64,000 bases of DNA from Pictodentalium vernedei. Lineage: Eukaryota; Mollusca; Scaphopoda; Dentaliida; Dentaliidae. Position numbers and translations under genes: made by a program. Shown here in pieces: positions 55,089 through 64,000 of the stretch. The notes under the pieces were generated by a model. That model was not told the origin of the DNA and ran no database searches. It saw only the letters and a list, made by a program, of their open reading frames with translations. Each line of letters opens with the position of its first letter. The stretch's first letter is position 1. The DNA lies in the NCBI GenBank assembly GCA_031216915.1, contig CM062297.1, positions 175,884,356 through 175,948,355 of the forward strand, in the 5' to 3' direction.

Positions 55089-55232
55089 GGTAGCGGTCGA
55101 TGTATAAAGGCCATTTACCATCCTGCCTGGTTGGTCCGGATCCCTTGGTCTCGTGGTAAATCGGTCGATTTGCGTGCTAGAGGTCGACGATTCGAACCCC
55201 GGCTCCTGCACTTATCTCTCCTCCTATTATAT
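55089..55232 (+). repeat. TRIM 5' LTR
   Basis: Contains TATAAAGG at 55103-55110, an A-box-like TGGTCTCGTGG at 55146-55156 and a B-box-like GATTCGAACCC at about 55189-55199. About 85-90 percent identical to the 3' LTR by eye. Confidence 0.75.
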
Positions 55233-55233
55233 C

Positions 55234-55251
55234 TGGGGGCTCGTCCGATCC
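55234..55251 (+). promoter_or_regulatory. Primer binding site, tRNA-Pro type
   Basis: TGGGGGCTCGTCCGATCC immediately follows the 5' LTR; the first 14 bases match the classical tRNA-Pro site, the last four differ. Confidence 0.7.
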
Positions 55252-55369
55252 GCAGCAGTTGGTGGCGTTGTGAACGCTGTGGCGAAGCATGCTGGATGTT
55301 TCGACCGCTCTGAGGTGGAATCTGGAGTGAGATTCACGGTGGATGAATCTCAAAAGAAGGGCAGAGTAG

Positions 55370-55516
55370 TGTAGCGGTCGAGATATTTATAAAGGCCATT
55401 TAACAACCAGCCTGGTTGGTCCGGATCTCTCAGTCTCGTGGTAAATCGGTCGCTTTGTGTGCTAGAGGTCGACGGTTCGAACCCCGGCTCCTGCACTTAT
55501 CTCTCCTCCTGTTACA
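55370..55516 (+). repeat. TRIM 3' LTR
   Basis: Direct copy of the 5' LTR with TTATAAAGG near 55388, the same A-box-like TCTCGTGG and a consensus-quality B box GGTTCGAACCC at about 55475. Confidence 0.75.
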
Positions 55517-55520
55517 CATG

Positions 55521-56014
55521 TCATGACGTCCGAAGATTTACCGACATAAATATGACCAATTTAAATATAAGGTGATCCGCAGATGAGTCGGCCATGGGAC
55601 CGGGTTAATGTTGTGGATGGAAATTATTATTTTTTAATATTATCTCATTTTTGGTTAACTATTTTTTTTGTGAACCGACATTATTTTCCTTTGGATGCTT
55701 TCATTTCACATAGGCGACAGACAATCGATAAATGTAAAACGAAATTTGAAAACTTTTCGAAGCGTAGCTAATGATTCGACGGGAAAAGAACTAGTATAAA
55801 CGGTGCTGGTAAAACAGTTCCGGCTTGTACAACACCAGTTGAATACAGAAACATTTATGTCATAGCGGCGATCCCGTTAAATACAGGGGTTCAAAGTTTA
55901 ATGGATGTGTAATAAAAGAAGGAATAGAAGCTGGGCAATTTGCACTTCACCAGGTAGGGCTCGGCGAATCCGGGTTTTTCGCTCCAATCGGCTCTCGAAA
56001 AGAATCAGACAAAA
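55521..56014. other. No gene recognised
   Basis: Short frames only; nothing supported. Confidence 0.3.
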
Positions 56015-56086
56015 TTCGTCGCCTGAGTGCTAGAATGTTCTATGTCCCCTATGGGACATTGAACATTCTAGCACTCAGGCGACGAA
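56015..56086. mobile_element. Foldback element, TTCGTCGCCTGAGT
   Basis: Exact arms TTCGTCGCCTGAGTGCTAGA and complement around GTCCCCTATGGGAC. Same end style as the TCGTCCC foldbacks at 48894 and 60899. Confidence 0.8.
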
Positions 56087-56204
56087 AAGGTGCGAAATCG
56101 AATCTTATCTCTAATCGAATCAACTTTTCAATTGTTATGTTACTAAGATTATTTTCCTAGTACTATCTATCTCTCATGTGTACCCATTACCTGTATGCAT
56201 ACTG

Positions 56205-56437
56205 GGGCCAACACTCTAAAACTTTTACAATTGTATTTTCTAGAACTGTATTTTCTAGTTGTGACTTTAAATGGGTGGAAATGAGCCATTAGCATTTTCA
56301 AAGATGTGGCAATTTGCCAGTTGGCAAATTGCCAGATCTTTTAAAATGCTAATGATTCATTTCAGTTAGTTATATTAATAGGTAGAAAATACAATTCTAG
56401 AAAATACAATTGTAAATGTTTTATAGTATTGGCTCCT
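56205..56437. mobile_element. Foldback MITE with GGGGCCAACACT ends
   Basis: The outer arms GGGGCCAACACTCTAAAAC and complement continue into AATTGTATTTTCTAGAA blocks. An inner hairpin GCAATTTGCCAGTTGGCAAATTGC is flanked by TTAGCATTTT/AAAATGCTAA. Possible CTGG at both borders. Confidence 0.75.
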
Positions 56438-58792
56438 GGTTAGACTATTTCGCACATCAAACCGTAAGTACAAGCAAATAGAGAATATCTAGTGTTTTGA
56501 GTGGATACCGAAAATTATCTCATGATAATAAAGGGTCAGCAGCAACCAGATTCGCCCCATGCTCCATGTGTGGACATATATTGGTTGTGCGAGACGGGTG
56601 TGGTCATGGTGACCCTACCCGTTTTATGGAAGAGATGTGTTAGCCCCACCTGTTCGGGTATGGACCCGGTGGGGGAGGGTGTGTTCTATGGTAATATTGC
56701 CATGTTATTGGTATGTTGAAAGGCGGTGACACGGTTGAAGGTCCGTGTTGTATATGTGCCTCCCCGTCCGGGTCATCCTGCATGGGCATGGGAGGGAGTT
56801 CTTTGGTGGAAATACGCGTCTTACGATGGGGCCATTATAGTTGAATGGTTTGTTGTATAGCTCCGGCGCCGACCTCGTCCCTGTGGGTGCGAGAAATAGA
56901 TCAGCCCTTAGCAGGTCGGAGGTTCAGGGTTCACAATGGAACGTGGCGCTTCCTGCGGTCTACAGGGGTGTGATTCATGCGGTTTAAAGTTTAGGGCTAG
57001 GGGCCCGTGGGTACTAATTCCATAGGAGGTAACTTTGGTAGTGTTTTAATGTATGATCACCTTAGATAGATTTTCAGATCAGCCCCGAGTATGTTGAAGG
57101 TTCAGAGCTCAGAATTAGCAATGGTACTTCCTGTGATGTGCATGGGTGGGGGCTAAACATGGTTAGGGTATGCATTGTAAGATATGACATTTTGTGTGAG
57201 TTGCATTGTTGGTAAATGTGGTGTATATGGAGTGCATCATATTTCCGAAAGATGAGTCTACGAGTGTTATTGAGCTGTAGTCGGAGCTTATGGTGTGTTT
57301 CAGAGTGTAACGCCTCCGCGGTGGAGATGAGGTTGGGAGGGTTTATAGGTGAGGAGGACCTCTATTGGTATTTGTTCGGAATTAACTTCCGCAAAGTATT
57401 AATGGCGTATGAAATCTGAGAGCGACATAACGTCGGACCTCGACGTGCTAGCTCTTCTAACCACCCAGCCTTTGACACAGCTCCTACAGGCAAAATATTG
57501 GAGGTGCATTTCTAACCTGGAAACTGAGATATACGAATATCTCAATAACCCGCTTCACCTTGACAATGCCCCTGACCAACAAGGGACATGCTTACCGAAT
57601 TCCACTCACTGGGTGATTTTACCAGTGGACACTACCATAGCTCCCTTGAACACACAGGTCCACAATCCACTTACTGAGTGACAATTCCCCTGACCGTCAT
57701 CTACCTGTGCACCGCAGCCGCCACCGCACAAATAGCTCGCTAGTGGCTTTACATCTCAAACGTACCCAGAATCAGTATACACCGCGTCGGATGGAACGAC
57801 ATTCCAACCCTACCACACTGGCTGACTTGGCTAGCTATGCTGAGCCATGAACCTTCAACCTAATAAGTCTATCTATTGAGGCTAACCAAGGGTCCTCTTA
57901 TGGTGACCAAACATTAAAAGGCTAATCCCGGTTCCACTTTACCATCTACCAACACGGGGTAACCAACCAACCCCTTCCTTAAATTTGGGGGTCTGAGCCA
58001 TGTAATACCACACTGTACTGAACATGGCATTCCGTGGGCAACCTGAACACTGACTGATGATGTACTCCTAAGATTACCATGCCACATACAGCCCCCCCCC
58101 CCCACCCCGCGCCTGCAGGGGGAGCCGGGCTCGCACGGATTGGGCTACCATAGCCTTCTCCGCTTTTCCATTTCGCACAGCTGTAAGATGGCCACATCCG
58201 AAGCTTGAGGGCGAGCCTATTGGCTTCTAGGTCCACTCATAATCACACACAGTAATCAATGGAGCATTACTTTGAACACAGCTCACTGGGTCATTGTTGG
58301 CAACTTATTTTCACTGACATAATTATACAACATTCCCCCCATTCTTTTGCAGGAATTCAATCCTCTCTGAATAAAGGTCGAAAGTTGTTCATTGGAAATC
58401 CTCAAGCAAATCTCCTCACATGTCATAAACTCACAAACAAAAGTATCAGATGAAGCAAATGACCTCATCACGTTCCAATAAACCATACAACACAAAAACT
58501 TGTATGCACACAAACACATGTTCACGGAACATTAAAACAACACACTTTCTTGCTTCAGTGTGACCGGGTTACTCCAAATTCCATGCAGTCACCGCAGAAG
58601 AAAATTGGTTACAACCTGGCCCCAAATTCAAGACAGAATAACAGATTTATAGTTTCGTGCAATGTCTGAGAAGAAAGGATTGGGGGGGGGGGGGAGAGTT
58701 GGGGAGAGGTATACTTTTTGTAAATTCAAATTAATTTTGACTGAGTGTTCTAATTCACACAATAGTTTATCACATCATTTAGTTTTTCACTG
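56438..58792. other. No gene recognised
   Basis: About 2.3 kb with a few frames (57216-57419, 57409-57681 and others) that show no domains. C run at 58091-58103 and G run at 58681-58693. Confidence 0.35.
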
Positions 58793-60230
58793 TCCAGGTG
58801 ATAGCTAAAAGTTGCGATTTTCTTGTTTAAAAGCGTAAATATGTTCGATAATCTTTCTGACTGGGTTAAACATAAAACGTAAAGATAGGTATATAACGGA
58901 CCCCGAAAACCGATTTGGTATTTAAACAGACCAGCAATAAATCAAGCGCTGCAAATGAAGTATGAAATTTCAAGTCCATTATTGAGCATTTGTTGAACGC
59001 CACATGGGCGGTCTGGATAAAACATTAAAAGGATTAAGAGAGACAATATTCTCTTGTAGTCATTATCTGTGTAATTATGGCCAGTTAATGGATAATTGTG
59101 GTGAACACAGTACATCGCGCATGTTCTGGACACACACCCGTATTGCGCATCTAGCCTGTCACGAATGTCAGGAAATGCCGAAATGCGAGTCTTTCAAAGA
59201 AACTTAAAAAGCGAGTATTGAATTAAGATAGATCTAATCGGCCAAGTTCAAGAGAAGCGATTAAACTGAGAATTAATGTTCAGGCTATGGAAATAAAAAT
59301 TGGGGGATTTCTCGAAAAATTCATTCCAGTCTGAAAGTATGCAAGGCTATGGGTCGTTGCGAGTAGATGGGGATGTCCCATGCTATAGGTTAGAGGAGGT
59401 GCCGCACCGTTGCGAAAGTATAGGCATGTTGTGATGTAGTGGAGCCACAGAGCTCATATTTAGAATAGGAGCAGTCGCGGGCCAAGTCGTGGCCATATAT
59501 GAGAATAGGATCAGAAACACGAAGTACGAGCTCAGGGAGCTATTTACATATAGGTAAACGGCATTACCTGTTTTAGAAGGCAAGCCATACGTTGACAGAG
59601 TTGGCTTTGCATGTATGAACATTATTCTGAGATAAACGTAGGGGAGAGTTTAATCCTATTGGTGGCGACTGCTTGAGTGAAAAGCGTCAAGCAATGTGAC
59701 AATATGTTAGTGGCAGCGACGGCAGTGGTAGAGTGACATTCCGTCACTCGTTAGAGCAAAGGTGTCCGAATAAAGAGACAATACGTTAGTGGCCGTGCGA
59801 TGGCCGTGAAAGGGTGAAGTGAAGAGGCTACCAAAGAACAAACACCAGCGAGAAGGACGAATACCAGGGATAACAGAGAATTCGGGCCCGCAAGTGACTC
59901 CAAAACTGCGTGGGTAGGGGGTGACTGACGTTTTGTTTATCATATTCATTTGATTTCATATAAGTCACAAATTAGTATGTTTATTTATATGTATATGTAT
60001 TAAAATTGTTGTTTTCGTTGAACCCCTGTTGATTTATGCTTTTCGAGGAAAAGTTATTAACCCCCTCAGGATAAGAACCACCCCAACAAAAGTGAAACGC
60101 GCGGGTTCGTCACGGTGAGACATACGTTCGCTCTCGGATTCAGGCGACATTCCTTGAGTTTGGCTGAAAACGCGGCGTGAATCTATTTCCCCCAGCAGCA
60201 ACAAAGCCCCGGTTTCCGACATTCGCCAAA
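58793..60230 (+). repeat. Dispersed repeat copy B, uninterrupted
   Basis: Matches 44966-45305 joined to 47249-48330. The junction at 59155 is the empty site for the TG...CA insertion. Minus frames similar to those of copy A occur (59383-59622, 59707-59949, 60034-60222) but are broken differently, arguing against a conserved gene. Confidence 0.85.
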
Positions 60231-60848
60231 TAATTAAAAGGCTCTAAGTTTTACATAGATTATAGATTTATTACATAAATCTCAGTTTTATTTGCATGTC
60301 TCCAAAAGTTAGCCGTGTGATAGCTGACAGACAACACACCAAGACACCAGTAATAATGTAGTTAAGGTGTGCGATGATCAAAGTTGACAATTAACTTCAA
60401 AGCAGTCTTGCCAAAATAGAATCGAGTGAGGTTTTGGTGATGCTTCATGATGATGAGGTGCAAAACTGTGCGATACTGAACAAAGCAAATATTCGCGCAA
60501 AGTGAAAAGTGCTTGCAAATGGCCTCTTGCCAATGTGCTGAATTTAAACATGGAAACAACAGCTATAAATTTAACTGTAGTGCACGTGTAGGATCATGTG
60601 AAGGTAAACAATAGAAACATTTTTTTTTGTGATGAACTGCTACATAATGAAGTCAGTTACCTCATTGTTGAACTGATACTTTTCTTTTAAAAAGACAATC
60701 ATTATCCTAACGCGATGGCACAAGTGCCATATCGATTAACCCATTCACACGCGTGTGTCGTTCAGTGTTTATTACACGCCTTCACGTCTATAAAAACAAT
60801 TATTAGAAGGACACTCGGCAATTGATTTGACAACTATCAACAAAAAGA
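60231..60848. other. No gene recognised
   Basis: Nothing supported. Confidence 0.3.
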
Positions 60849-60898
60849 ACGCATTTTATCGCCAACCAAATTTGCGAGGGGAACCCATGTTACAATTT

Positions 60899-60966
60899 CG
60901 TCCCCTGAGTTCCAATGTGTTCTATGTGCCTACTGGCACATAGAACACATTGGAACTCAGGGGACG
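60899..60966. mobile_element. Foldback element, TCGTCCC family, long-arm copy
   Basis: TCGTCCCCTGAGTTCCAATG onward for about 32 bp and exact return around TGCCTACTGGCA. The ends equal those at 48894-48936, so they define one family with variable loops. Confidence 0.9.
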
Positions 60967-61796
60967 ATTTTCATCTGTCGCTAGTGATTCAAACTGCAAT
61001 TGCGGTGCTAGATTTGTAGAAAATTCATTCTAGTAAAATTTCGCTTCTATTTAAAAATAGTTCGTCCACGATTTACGTTCTGTATCCCAATCTCGTTGCT
61101 GTAGATTGGGATCACATAGATCAGGCGTGTAATAAAATTGCTTCCTACTAATTTACGGTCATTTCCACAAACATTTCAGTGAAGTATCAGATACTTCTTG
61201 ATCATCTCATCTAACAAATATTTGAAACATCATCCTCTTGAAAGCAGAATTCTAATGACTGCTGATGGTGGGAGTTCTTAAGTAATTTGAAAGATGTGAG
61301 ATTGGCATCGTGTTGGAAGTAGTCTTGAATGTTCTCTCTTGGTTGCTTTACAACATCTGGGATCTCAGCTACCATTGGACATAGCCAAAACACCTCACGC
61401 ATTGCTTCCTCAAAATGTTTATTTCGAGAAGGGGTTTCATCTTGATATTCACAACAGAAAGAAACCTTAATCGTTGTTCAATCATGTTGTTGACAACGAT
61501 AGGATGTCTTCTCGTTCAAAAGTTCCGAATTCGATTTTCCGATTCTATGACTATCGAAAGTTGCACTTCGCTCTGTTGTGGCACATTGATCGACACAGAC
61601 TGTAGATCTGACCCCAAAAGCACTTTTGGCAAAATATATCTAATATTCATAACCAGTATCGCCTCCAACCTCGCGACCACATTCAGCTGTAGGATAGATA
61701 CTTTCTGTGTCGGTAGTGGCTTCTTGGGTGTACCTCGCTTCGGCTTTCAAAATACATGAACTCATCCAAGCCATTAATCTCTCTTTAGTCTCATCA
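60967..61796. other. No gene recognised
   Basis: A 114-codon plus frame (61415-61759) and a 63-codon minus frame (61211-61402) lack recognisable domains. Confidence 0.3.
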
Positions 61797-62042
61797 ATTA
61801 TTTATTTTATTATGGTTTAACGACACTTTAACAGACAAGGCCATATGGTGTCGGTGACAGTTTTACGGGTGGTGGAAGCCGGAGAACCCGGAGAGAAAGA
61901 CGAGCAGCTGCCAGCTCCTCTACATCATAACTCCTCACTGCAGCACAGGCAGGGTTTAATTGATTGAAGACATGCGCACCATCGATGTGCAGTACGTCTT
62001 AGTACACGGCGTAATCGTGCCCCCATGGACAATCGGGGTTCA
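61797..62042 (-). mobile_element. SINE copy without head
   Basis: TTTATGGTTTAACGACACTT-type tail, then TTTTACGGGTGGTGGAAGCC, GAGCAGCTGCCAGCTC, CACCATCGATGTGCAGTACG and CCCCATGGACAATCGG, the reverse complement of the SINE body. Confidence 0.8.
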
Positions 62043-62086
62043 GTAAAGTCTCATCAATAACACCTTGATATGTTGACATCTATACT

Positions 62087-62412
62087 ACAGTTAAAACTAG
62101 AAGTCTTGTCATGAAATGCGCACAAATAGCACGTGGATCTGCGCGTTAATCTACGCGTTATGACCACAGTAAGGCTATCAAATTCTGTACATATGGCCTG
62201 TGCACAAGCAATGTTTCAGCCAATGGACCTCCGGGTAACCCGGACGTCCGTTGGCAGAAACATTGCCCGTGTTTCCTATGAGTAACCAGGCGAACCTGTC
62301 GTGCTTTGGAAGCCATTCGATTTTGCAATTGCACGCAATTCCTATGCGCAATTAAGCCTAGAATGCCCTAGATAAACGCACAGTTCGTGACAGGCCTTCT
62401 AGTTTTAACTGT
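62087..62412 (+). mobile_element. ACAGTTAAAACTAG foldback MITE, copy 3
   Basis: ACAGTTAAAACTAGAAGTC to CTTCTAGTTTTAACTGT; the most complete termini. Interior as in the copies at 11919 and 46573. Confidence 0.85.
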
Positions 62413-62875
62413 AGTCGAATTCCTCTCACCTCCATTGTTTTCATCACACCTAATTCCAATCAATTCCAATATTTGGAAGCTCCGACTCAAAATATCTCAT
62501 TTGTCATTGGAAGATTTTCTTCTTCACCATCTTGCATCAAGCCCTTGCTCTTATCCAAACTTTCTTATTAGCATCCAGTTTCTTTTTCAATAGTGTCTCC
62601 GTTTCCAGCTGATAACTGTTCAAAACAACATTTTCCAGTGGGTCTAAAAGAGGTACTCACAGACTGCATTTCTTTGTAACAGTTTTCAACCATCCGTTCA
62701 CGAGGAAATGTGGAAGATGTACAGCACAAGGTTGCTCTAACCAAAATACTGGGGCAGATAACGGGTGATTTGGGGACCACGGTACTGTATGATGCATTGA
62801 GATGTTTGTCCGAGTTATGAAGAAATCCATAGTCTGACGGTTCATCATTTTGCCGCGATTTTCTACTGCTGTCAC
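62413..62875. other. No gene recognised
   Basis: A 102-codon minus frame at 62657-62965 shows no domain. Confidence 0.3.
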
Positions 62876-63860
62876 ACCAAAGGTAGATCTCAATTCGATC
62901 ATACTTCGACTGAGATCGAGTTTCAGATCGAGCTTGATCGAGTTGGAAGGTGTTATGATCGCCATGGTCGAGTTAACCCTTTACCTAACATGAGAAGCAG
63001 ACGACACTTGCAAAAAAAATTCTTGAATAACTATTTTTTTTCATTTTTTGTCTCAAAAACATAGGTTATGACCCCTCGTTGGGACGAGCTCGACGAGCTC
63101 GTTCCAACGAGGGGTCATAACCTATGTTTTTGAGACAAAAAATGAAAAAAATAATGAAAATTAATTGGCGATTTTTGAGAATAGCGCTGGCCGGTTTTGG
63201 CCGTTACGTTGGGTAAAGGGTTAAGGTCTATATCATCGAGAATATCGAGCCCAGCCATCTCGATCATTCAGGGTTGCAGTGATATGGTCGAGTTTGCTCA
63301 GGTCGATCAACTGATTGAAATCAGAACGTGTTGAGAACGTATTAAGATGGACTTAAACGAGTTAAAATCGGGTAAGAATGGAATAGATCAAGGTAAAAAT
63401 CGAGTTGAGATCTACTTGATCTTGTCAGCATCTATTGAGGTTTGGGGCCTTGTCCAACTCAATAGCAAGTCGATCTACTCGATCTTAACTCAATCCGTTT
63501 TCAAGTCGTTCATGTCGATCTCAGTAGATTGTGACCCGATCGCGGACGTCCTAGAAACCCACTTGGTCGAGTGGGCGTCGAGTAAGCATCGAGTCGTGAT
63601 CTGATTGGACGAGTTATGATCGAGTTGGCATCTGGTTGCGTGAGTTGCGATCGAGTCGCTATCTGACTGGTCGAGTTACGATCCACTTATAATCGAGTTC
63701 TGATCGAGTCATAAACGAAGTGACCACGATATGATCGGGTTGCTATCGTCTTAATCGAACTAAGATCTACCTGTTACATAAAATTTGAAGAAAATTAAAC
63801 AATTTGACAACTTAATCGTAATCTAATCGAGTTGAAAGGTTTTTTTTATTATCGGGTACA
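62876..63860 (+). repeat. TCGAG-rich degenerate tract
   Basis: Outside the MITE at 62973-63224 the pentamer TCGAG occurs 17 times, mostly as (A/G)TCGAGTT or ATCGAGT, with related CGATC motifs between, at irregular spacing. An eroded short-unit satellite is likely. The 85-codon plus frame at 63347-63604 runs through it and is probably incidental. Confidence 0.7.
62973..63224. mobile_element. piggyBac-like TTAA MITE, copy 6 (best preserved)
   Basis: TTAACCCTTTACCTAACATG and GTTGGGTAAAGGGTTAA, with a nearly perfect central hairpin GGTTATGACCCCTCG...CGAGGGGTCATAACC. Inserted in the TCGAG-rich tract. Confidence 0.85.
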
Positions 63861-64000
63861 TCGACCTGGTCGTAGTATAATCGATTCTCGGTGTGATAGC
63901 AGCATTACGTTCGAAAAAACCCGTCTTCGGTGTGGATTTCCTGGAGTGAAATCTGTTGATGAAATAGTGTTGTTTTGTCGAAAATTACGCTCTCATTACC

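Larger units (their letters stand above)
55089..55516 (+). mobile_element. Miniature LTR retroelement (TRIM) with tRNA-like LTRs
   Basis: Two direct repeats of about 145 bp enclose about 137 bp. After the first LTR comes TGGGGGCTCGTCCGATCC, whose first 14 bases equal the tRNA-Pro primer binding site well known from retroelements. Before the second is the purine-rich AAAAGAAGGGCAGAG. The second LTR begins TGTAGCGG and ends near TTACACA; CATG occurs next to both outer ends (55085-55088 and 55517-55520), a candidate 4-bp duplication. There is no gag or pol, so it depends on another element. TRIMs are established in plants and some animals; the family here is unnamed. Confidence 0.75.

Noticed and set aside
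55140-55205. Functional tRNA gene
   Set aside because: A- and B-box-like motifs are present but the acceptor and T stems do not pair, and the sequence is part of an LTR occurring twice.

Overview
The window looks like gene-poor, transposon-saturated nuclear DNA of a eukaryote, most likely a marine invertebrate and plausibly a mollusc. The grounds are the absence of dense open reading frames, many foldback MITEs, short tRNA/5S-headed SINEs, Tc1, hAT-like, TTAA-type and non-LTR elements, long homopolymers and microsatellites. The species assignment is inference; nothing here fixes the taxon.

Only one convincing candidate host gene is visible: a minus-strand exon at 22341-22922 coding about 193 residues, with His and Cys placed as in papain-like/NlpC-P60-type folds and a Gly/Lys tail encoded by a minisatellite. 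All other protein-like sequence is transposon-derived or degenerate: a Tc1 transposase with nearly complete element ends (2938-4685), a 5'-truncated LINE with reverse transcriptase and two frameshifts (about 18733-21281), a second LINE tail (40404-40740, minus), an ORF1-type LINE protein in a tandemly duplicated unit (31100-34060, minus), a possible Mutator-like transposase fragment (35680-36266), and an unassigned Cys-containing reading frame (29142-29570).

Layout. 0-13 kb: SINE copies, the Tc1 element, piggyBac-like TTAA MITEs, a pair of TCGAAATTTCGA minisatellites and a 940-bp long-inverted-repeat element. 13-18 kb: MITEs, a six-unit tandem array of about 235 bp, a CACTA-like element inserted in another MITE, and large hairpins. 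18-23 kb: the LINE and the candidate host gene. 23-30 kb: an inverted-repeat element, a TTTA-rich tandem array and hairpins. 30-38 kb: two inverted copies of a 0.7-kb repeat enclosing LINE-ORF1 units and the Mutator-like fragment. 41-53 kb: a dispersed repeat hit successively by an hAT-like element, a TTAA element and a TG...CA element with 5-bp duplication, followed by a 3.16-kb TTAA-flanked element. 54-56 kb: a tRNA-headed SINE and a miniature LTR element (TRIM). 58-64 kb: an uninterrupted copy of the 43-48 kb repeat, more MITEs and a TCGAG-rich tract.

Because several repeats occur twice, the window holds its own empty sites. These demonstrate insertion of the hAT-like element, the TTAA 3.16-kb element, the TG...CA element, the CACTA-like element and a small foldback element. 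The most unusual single object is the TRIM at 55089-55516, whose short LTRs carry both a TATA-like motif and tRNA-like Pol III A/B boxes next to a tRNA-Pro-type primer binding site.
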